From CALRQJ02 sp943370285 (GTDB lineage: Bacteria > Bacteroidota > Bacteroidia > Chitinophagales > Chitinophagaceae), in assembly GCA_943370285.1 (NCBI GenBank), contig CALRQJ020000018.1, positions 1 to 64,000 on the forward strand: a DNA stretch of 64,000 bases, written 5' to 3'. Below, piece after piece: positions 60,359-64,000 of the stretch; the stretch's first letter is position 1, and each line of letters opens with the position of its first letter. Under the pieces are notes generated by a model that saw only the letters and a list, made by a program, of their open reading frames with translations, had not been told where the DNA came from and made no database searches. The position numbers and the translations under genes were made by a program.

Positions 60359-61198
60359 ATGCACACTAAACTTCATATCTACTTGTGTAGGAAATTACAG
60401 TTAGGTTTTTTGGGCATTTTATTAAGCCTAACAGGAATAACGCAATCCGGGTTTCCATACACCTATGCAGATAATATAATGTATTATCCCAAACTAACCT
60501 ATCGTACCCAGCGTATTGAAGCTATTAAACAAGGTCTAACAAAATCGCTAGAGCAAGTAGTACAAGTTTACGATATAAAAACAGCAAGTACTATCAATGC
60601 TAAAGACATCAAAAACTTTACTGTATTTGATGATAGAATTGAAGTTGATTTAAAATCGAAGAAAAAAGACAATATCATTTGGCTGTATGCTGCGATAGAT
60701 GATAGCACCATGATATTCTTTGGCAAACAAAATGCCGGTACTTTTATTTTTCTGCCAGGTGTGGCAAATTTTGGCTTTGCCAATTTTGATGCAGCACAGC
60801 AATTGGCGGATAATATTTATGCCTTGCAATATCCGGTGATTAATCGACTGAGAGATTCCATACTATTGTCATTTAGGACTAAAGTCAAATCGTTTAGAAA
60901 CACAAACAGAATAGCAACCCCAACAGATGTACAGCAAAAACTATTTGAAAGAGCAGATAGCGTAAGCGAACAGGATGATTATTTTGAAGCTATCAGATTG
61001 TATTTAAGGGCTATTTCAATGGATGAAATGGCCTATCCAACAGCCTATGCCAACTTAGCATTACTATATGCTCACATCAACTATTTTGACTATGCTATTA
61101 TGTATATGAAATCTTATCTAATGCTAGAAATTGATGTAGAAAAACAACGTGTGGCATTAGATAAATTGTATGAATGGGAAGGCATTATTTATTACTAA
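60359..61198 (+). CDS. Exported TPR-tailed protein, paralogue A
   Basis: The 279-residue protein has a signal-like N-terminus (LQLGFLGILLSLTGITQ). A small beta-rich domain follows (about 80-160: FDDRIEVDLKSKKKDNIIWLYAAIDDSTMIFFGKQ) and then two TPR-like helix pairs at about 195-279 (YFEAIRLYLRAISMDEMAYPT, ALLYAHINYFDYAIMYM). The C-terminus YEWEGIIYY resembles that of the next gene (NEWEIILNN), and the domain order is the same, so the two are likely tandem paralogues. Unknown family. The next gene starts 16 bp after its stop. Confidence 0.6.
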   Translation: MHTKLHIYLCRKLQLGFLGILLSLTGITQSGFPYTYADNIMYYPKLTYRTQRIEAIKQGLTKSLEQVVQVYDIKTASTINAKDIKNFTVFDDRIEVDLKSKKKDNIIWLYAAIDDSTMIFFGKQNAGTFIFLPGVANFGFANFDAAQQLADNIYALQYPVINRLRDSILLSFRTKVKSFRNTNRIATPTDVQQKLFERADSVSEQDDYFEAIRLYLRAISMDEMAYPTAYANLALLYAHINYFDYAIMYMKSYLMLEIDVEKQRVALDKLYEWEGIIYY

Positions 61199-61214
61199 CT
61201 TTCAACCCAATACC

Positions 61215-62045
61215 ATGCTACGTAGAATAGGTTGCTTCATTGGTATATGGCTTTACTTTATCAATATTAATATTGTTTTGGGCAACGATAGTCTTAAACA
61301 AGTAGCTAATTATAAAGATTCGATGCTTCGCATTGAATTTAAACAGGCAAATTATAAATTGTACCAAACATTTATTCAACAACAATCTGCCATACAAATT
61401 CATGTAGATATAGGCTATACTGCACTCAATTTAGGGACACCGCTACAAATTGAATTAACTGACACTGCATTTCGTTTTATATGTGCTGAAAATAAAAATG
61501 TCGAAATACATTTTGCATCGCTTACCAATCATAAATTAAAAATTTACAACGCAACCAATAGTATTCAGAGCGGAGGTTCACTAGAAGTTAGCAGATTGAA
61601 GATTGGAAATATTATGATTAGCATGAGCAGTGACAGACAGTATATGCTCAACGCCATCAAAAATCAATTTGTAAAAATTCAACAGCTTACAAATGATATT
61701 CAGTTTCAAATAAACCAGTTTGATGTTTGGATAGCAGACTATCATAATTCAACGGAGAAACCCGTTACCACTGAATTACAACGACGCCTTATAATCCAAG
61801 CTGATGCAGCAACCAAATTATACCAATACGAAAAATCAATTGCGTTGAATAATGCCATAATACAATTGCATCCTACTTCTTATCCTTCTGTTTACATGAA
61901 TATTGCCGTATTACAAGCAGAAACAAATCGATTGCATGCTGCCATTTACAACATGAAAAAATACTTACTGTTTAAGCTGGATACTACTGAAGCAACATTT
62001 GCCAAAACCAAAATCAATGAATGGGAGATTATCTTGAATAACTAA
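61215..62045 (+). CDS. Exported TPR-tailed protein, paralogue B
   Basis: The 276-residue protein starts with a signal (MLRRIGCFIGIWLYFININIVLG). I prefer this ATG over one 15 codons earlier that would overlap paralogue A. It has an N-terminal helical segment, a beta domain (about 58-135, with IQIHVDIGYTALNLGTPLQI and FICAENKNVEIHFASL) and a TPR-like pair at about 200-270 (YQYEKSIALNNAIIQLHPTSYPS). Domain order matches the previous gene. It is followed by the papain-fold gene after only 10 bp. Function unknown. Confidence 0.58.
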   Translation: MLRRIGCFIGIWLYFININIVLGNDSLKQVANYKDSMLRIEFKQANYKLYQTFIQQQSAIQIHVDIGYTALNLGTPLQIELTDTAFRFICAENKNVEIHFASLTNHKLKIYNATNSIQSGGSLEVSRLKIGNIMISMSSDRQYMLNAIKNQFVKIQQLTNDIQFQINQFDVWIADYHNSTEKPVTTELQRRLIIQADAATKLYQYEKSIALNNAIIQLHPTSYPSVYMNIAVLQAETNRLHAAIYNMKKYLLFKLDTTEATFAKTKINEWEIILNN

Positions 62046-62055
62046 ACCAGTCATC

Positions 62056-63255
62056 ATGACACGTAATATTTACATCACAACAATCCTAATACTAGCAATA
62101 TCAAATACAACTATTTGGTGTCAATCAAATGTTGATTGGAACAGAACCGGTTCTTCCAAATCAGCTATCGGACAATTAGAAAATATAAGCGGCCAAAAAA
62201 TTAATCGTTATGGTGGAAGTTATTCTTCTAACTATGATATGAATGCAATGGTAACTGGCATGGTTGCACAAAGTATGGTGAATGCATTATTCAACAATAA
62301 CAAAAGTTATCCGCAAGTTAAAGAGGTAAAAGTGAGTCCAATGTATTTAACGATGGGCATTGCCGGCGAACAACAAAGAGTGCAAGAAGCATTAAAAGTT
62401 GACCGTTATAATCGGCTAATGAAGTCATATAAATTTTTAAAAGATAGTGCTGCTTTAAAATATGCCAAATTCGAACTTAAAAAAAATGATCTTGCTAAAC
62501 TAGACTCCGCCTTTATGGCGCTTCAAAAAAAATTAATTGGAGATAGGTTAAAAACAGACAATGAGCAAGCTAAAAAATTATTGGCCAGATTAGAAAGCAA
62601 GGTCCCCTATCCAAACAATGAAAAATTCAATACTTCATTAAAAGACTTAAAACCAGGAGATGTATTGTTATTTGAACCTAGGTACACTAACCTCTCTGAT
62701 AAAATACAAGGCGTAGGTGTTGTGCTTGCAGATGGGGTTGGCGAATTATTAGGTACAGGAAATGTAAATGAGTCTAAGATTTCTCATACCATTACTTTTT
62801 TAAAAGAAGAAAATGGTAAACGTTTGTACATGGACAATATGCCAAACGAAGGACCGGTAATTATCGATGAAAATGAAATGAAAAAAAGATATACCGGCCG
62901 AGCTGCATCTGTAGCTTCTTTGCAAAACAGTTATATGGCTGTACCACTTAATGAAGCAGAAACTGAAAAACTATGGGACAAAGCCAAAGAAATGGCTACT
63001 CAAAATATTGAACTCAGAAAAACACAAGGTTATAACAGTGATATGATAGATTGGGAAAATACCATGTATGGAGCCTGGGGCAAAAAAAATGTGGTTTGCT
63101 CTGAAGCAAGTTGGGGATTAATTAGAGCCACCGGTAGAGATTTACCCTTATCAAAATCATGGGTAACCATAGCCGGAGGCGTAGATTTTAGCCCATCAGA
63201 TTTTTATAATTACAAACAAAACTTTTTGATCAAAAGAATAAATCTCACTGAATAA
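62056..63255 (+). CDS. YebB/YiiX-type permuted papain-fold exported protein
   Basis: The 399-residue protein has a signal peptide (IYITTILILAISNTTIWCQ), a region of about 180 residues with charged helices, then a permuted NlpC/P60-like domain: DLKPGDVLLFEP (about 196-207), the catalytic-type histidine in KISHTITFLKEENG (about 237-250), and the cysteine in NVVCSEASWGLI (about 345). The circularly permuted His-before-Cys order fits the YiiX/YebB (DUF830) group. The activity could be a peptidase, amidase or acyltransferase on a lipid or cell-wall substrate. It is the last gene of the cluster. Confidence 0.7.
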   Translation: MTRNIYITTILILAISNTTIWCQSNVDWNRTGSSKSAIGQLENISGQKINRYGGSYSSNYDMNAMVTGMVAQSMVNALFNNNKSYPQVKEVKVSPMYLTMGIAGEQQRVQEALKVDRYNRLMKSYKFLKDSAALKYAKFELKKNDLAKLDSAFMALQKKLIGDRLKTDNEQAKKLLARLESKVPYPNNEKFNTSLKDLKPGDVLLFEPRYTNLSDKIQGVGVVLADGVGELLGTGNVNESKISHTITFLKEENGKRLYMDNMPNEGPVIIDENEMKKRYTGRAASVASLQNSYMAVPLNEAETEKLWDKAKEMATQNIELRKTQGYNSDMIDWENTMYGAWGKKNVVCSEASWGLIRATGRDLPLSKSWVTIAGGVDFSPSDFYNYKQNFLIKRINLTE

Positions 63256-63312
63256 GTAATTCGAAATTTTCGACCAGAAGATAATAACTTTTTTTCATCA
63301 ACCAACAACAAC

Positions 63313-64000
63313 TTATTGCATACTAAAACTCAATTGCTTAATCAATTCTACGGGTAGTGCCGGCAACTTTTTTCGTTCAATTAAATAAGTAGATAGACCT
63401 GATAAATCTCTATACACATAATGGCGATTTAAAGCTCCCTCTAAATATCCCGAGCCACTGGTATTACCTGTACCAACTCTTAAGCCAATCATTCTACGTA
63501 CCATAATCAAATGCTTGTGGCGCCAATTACTTAATAGGTGGTCTATTTCTATCAAACTATCTAATATTTGATACGACGTCTGAAACATCGGAAAATCTCT
63601 ATACAACATAATAAACAAAGCTGATCGCATTGCGGCCGGAGAAAAATTAGCCCTTAATAGTTGCAACACTTCTTCGCCATGATCGGCAGGATTTTGCTCA
63701 AAAAATACATAATCAAAATCGTTTATTTTATTCTGCTCTCTTTCGGTTAAACTTTCGTTGTAACGTTTTCTATATTCAACCCAAAAAGGGTGCATATTAA
63801 CCGAAGCATCAGCAGCATAACCAGCCCAAAAATCAGCCTTAAAAAAAGGCATTCTTTCTAGCCATCTGTTTACTACTTGCAACAAATTTTGTTGTTCTTC
63901 TGCATTATTAATAGCATCATAATGTGTTTGAGTAAAACCGCCTTCATTCGTTCTTTTATAATAAGCGGCGTGATGTCTATTATCCATCGCTAAGCCTAAC
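63313..64000 (-). CDS. Tryptophan 2,3-dioxygenase-family protein (5' end outside the window)
   Basis: At least 229 residues are visible and the frame stays open to the window edge, so the true start is probably beyond it. The C-terminal segment HKHLIMVRRMIGLRVGTGNTSGSGYLEGAL is the family's substrate- and haem-pocket loop (GTGGSxG type) and RHYVYRDLSGLSTYLIERKKLPALP completes it. The haem-protein oxidises tryptophan to N-formylkynurenine. An ATG at 63987 gives a short version, but the family normally has about 300 residues, so it is treated as partial. The rest of the kynurenine pathway is not visible. Confidence 0.85.
   Translation of the reverse strand, partial: LGLAMDNRHHAAYYKRTNEGGFTQTHYDAINNAEEQQNLLQVVNRWLERMPFFKADFWAGYAADASVNMHPFWVEYRKRYNESLTEREQNKINDFDYVFFEQNPADHGEEVLQLLRANFSPAAMRSALFIMLYRDFPMFQTSYQILDSLIEIDHLLSNWRHKHLIMVRRMIGLRVGTGNTSGSGYLEGALNRHYVYRDLSGLSTYLIERKKLPALPVELIKQLSFSMQ

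Noticed and set aside
1..64000. CRISPR array, rRNA operon, prophage or insertion sequence
   Set aside because: No regular direct repeats, no rRNA sequence, no transposase, integrase or phage structural genes were seen.

Overview
The window is a low-GC, gene-dense chromosome segment from a member of the Bacteroidetes, most likely a Chitinophagaceae-like bacterium. The evidence is a gliding/type IX secretion C-terminal domain protein (CHU_C type) with PKD and SprB-like repeats, an SdhCAB succinate:quinone reductase of the Bacteroidetes layout, a DUF2807 lipoprotein, a lone 917-residue SucA, the ligase-associated DNA-repair operon typical of this phylum, many lipoprotein signals, and promoters of the Bacteroidetes form TTTG-N19-TANNTTTG (three exact matches). 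Species-level placement is not possible from reading alone.

Layout. 0-4 kb: the N-terminal half of mutS2 (runs off the left edge), a PPC-domain lipoprotein, a lipoprotein MsrA, an outer-membrane barrel protein and a small secreted beta protein. 3.9-5.6 kb: an AT-rich accessory island with a TPR gene, a DUF4386 membrane protein, three related short hairpins and a decayed gene end. 5.6-14 kb: tRNA-Leu(CAA), hscB, a LYS1-like dehydrogenase, a CoA-transferase, trmN6, a VOC protein and the sdhCAB operon. 14-21.5 kb: a MacB-type permease, tsaD, a PrsW protease, a GNAT enzyme, sucA and rpsT. 21.5-25.4 kb: a histidine kinase/response regulator pair divergent from an M14 peptidase. 25.4-32.8 kb: a six-gene minus-strand operon (exonuclease, ATP-dependent ligase, Lhr-like helicase, haem-binding protein, PdeM, HDAC-like deacetylase). 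32.8-45.7 kb: a DUF2256 mini-protein, a PBP-like lipoprotein or periplasmic protein, guaA, a DUF2807 protein, an MFS exporter, the CHU_C protein, a large BNR/sortilin-like secreted protein, a MORN-like protein, lipB, an orphan ABC ATPase and a DUF6370-like protein. 45.7-51.6 kb: a DEAD-box helicase, a fatty-acid desaturase, an RRM protein and a cold-shock-domain protein (a possible cold-adaptation neighbourhood), then dienelactone hydrolase and DinB genes. 51.8-59.4 kb: a TPR membrane protein, a secreted caspase-like protein, an ENPP-type phosphodiesterase, a DbpA-like helicase, PhnA and a CHRD lipoprotein. 59.8-63.3 kb: four exported proteins of unknown role, including two TPR paralogues and a YebB-like papain-fold protein. 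The right edge holds the C-terminal part of a tryptophan 2,3-dioxygenase-family gene.

Most of the window is housekeeping (TCA cycle, tRNA modification, repair, lipoylation). The most unusual items are: a GC-rich 16-bp palindrome present both in the sdhC-sdhA gap and in frame inside tsaD, where it coincides with an extra protein segment of about ten residues; the REP-like hairpins bounding the 4-5.5 kb island; the repair operon that carries a CxxCH haem protein and, joined to pdeM by a GTGA overlap, an HDAC-like deacetylase; and the uncharacterised exported cluster at 59.8-63.3 kb. Convergent gene pairs repeatedly meet stop-to-stop with 0-6 bp between them.
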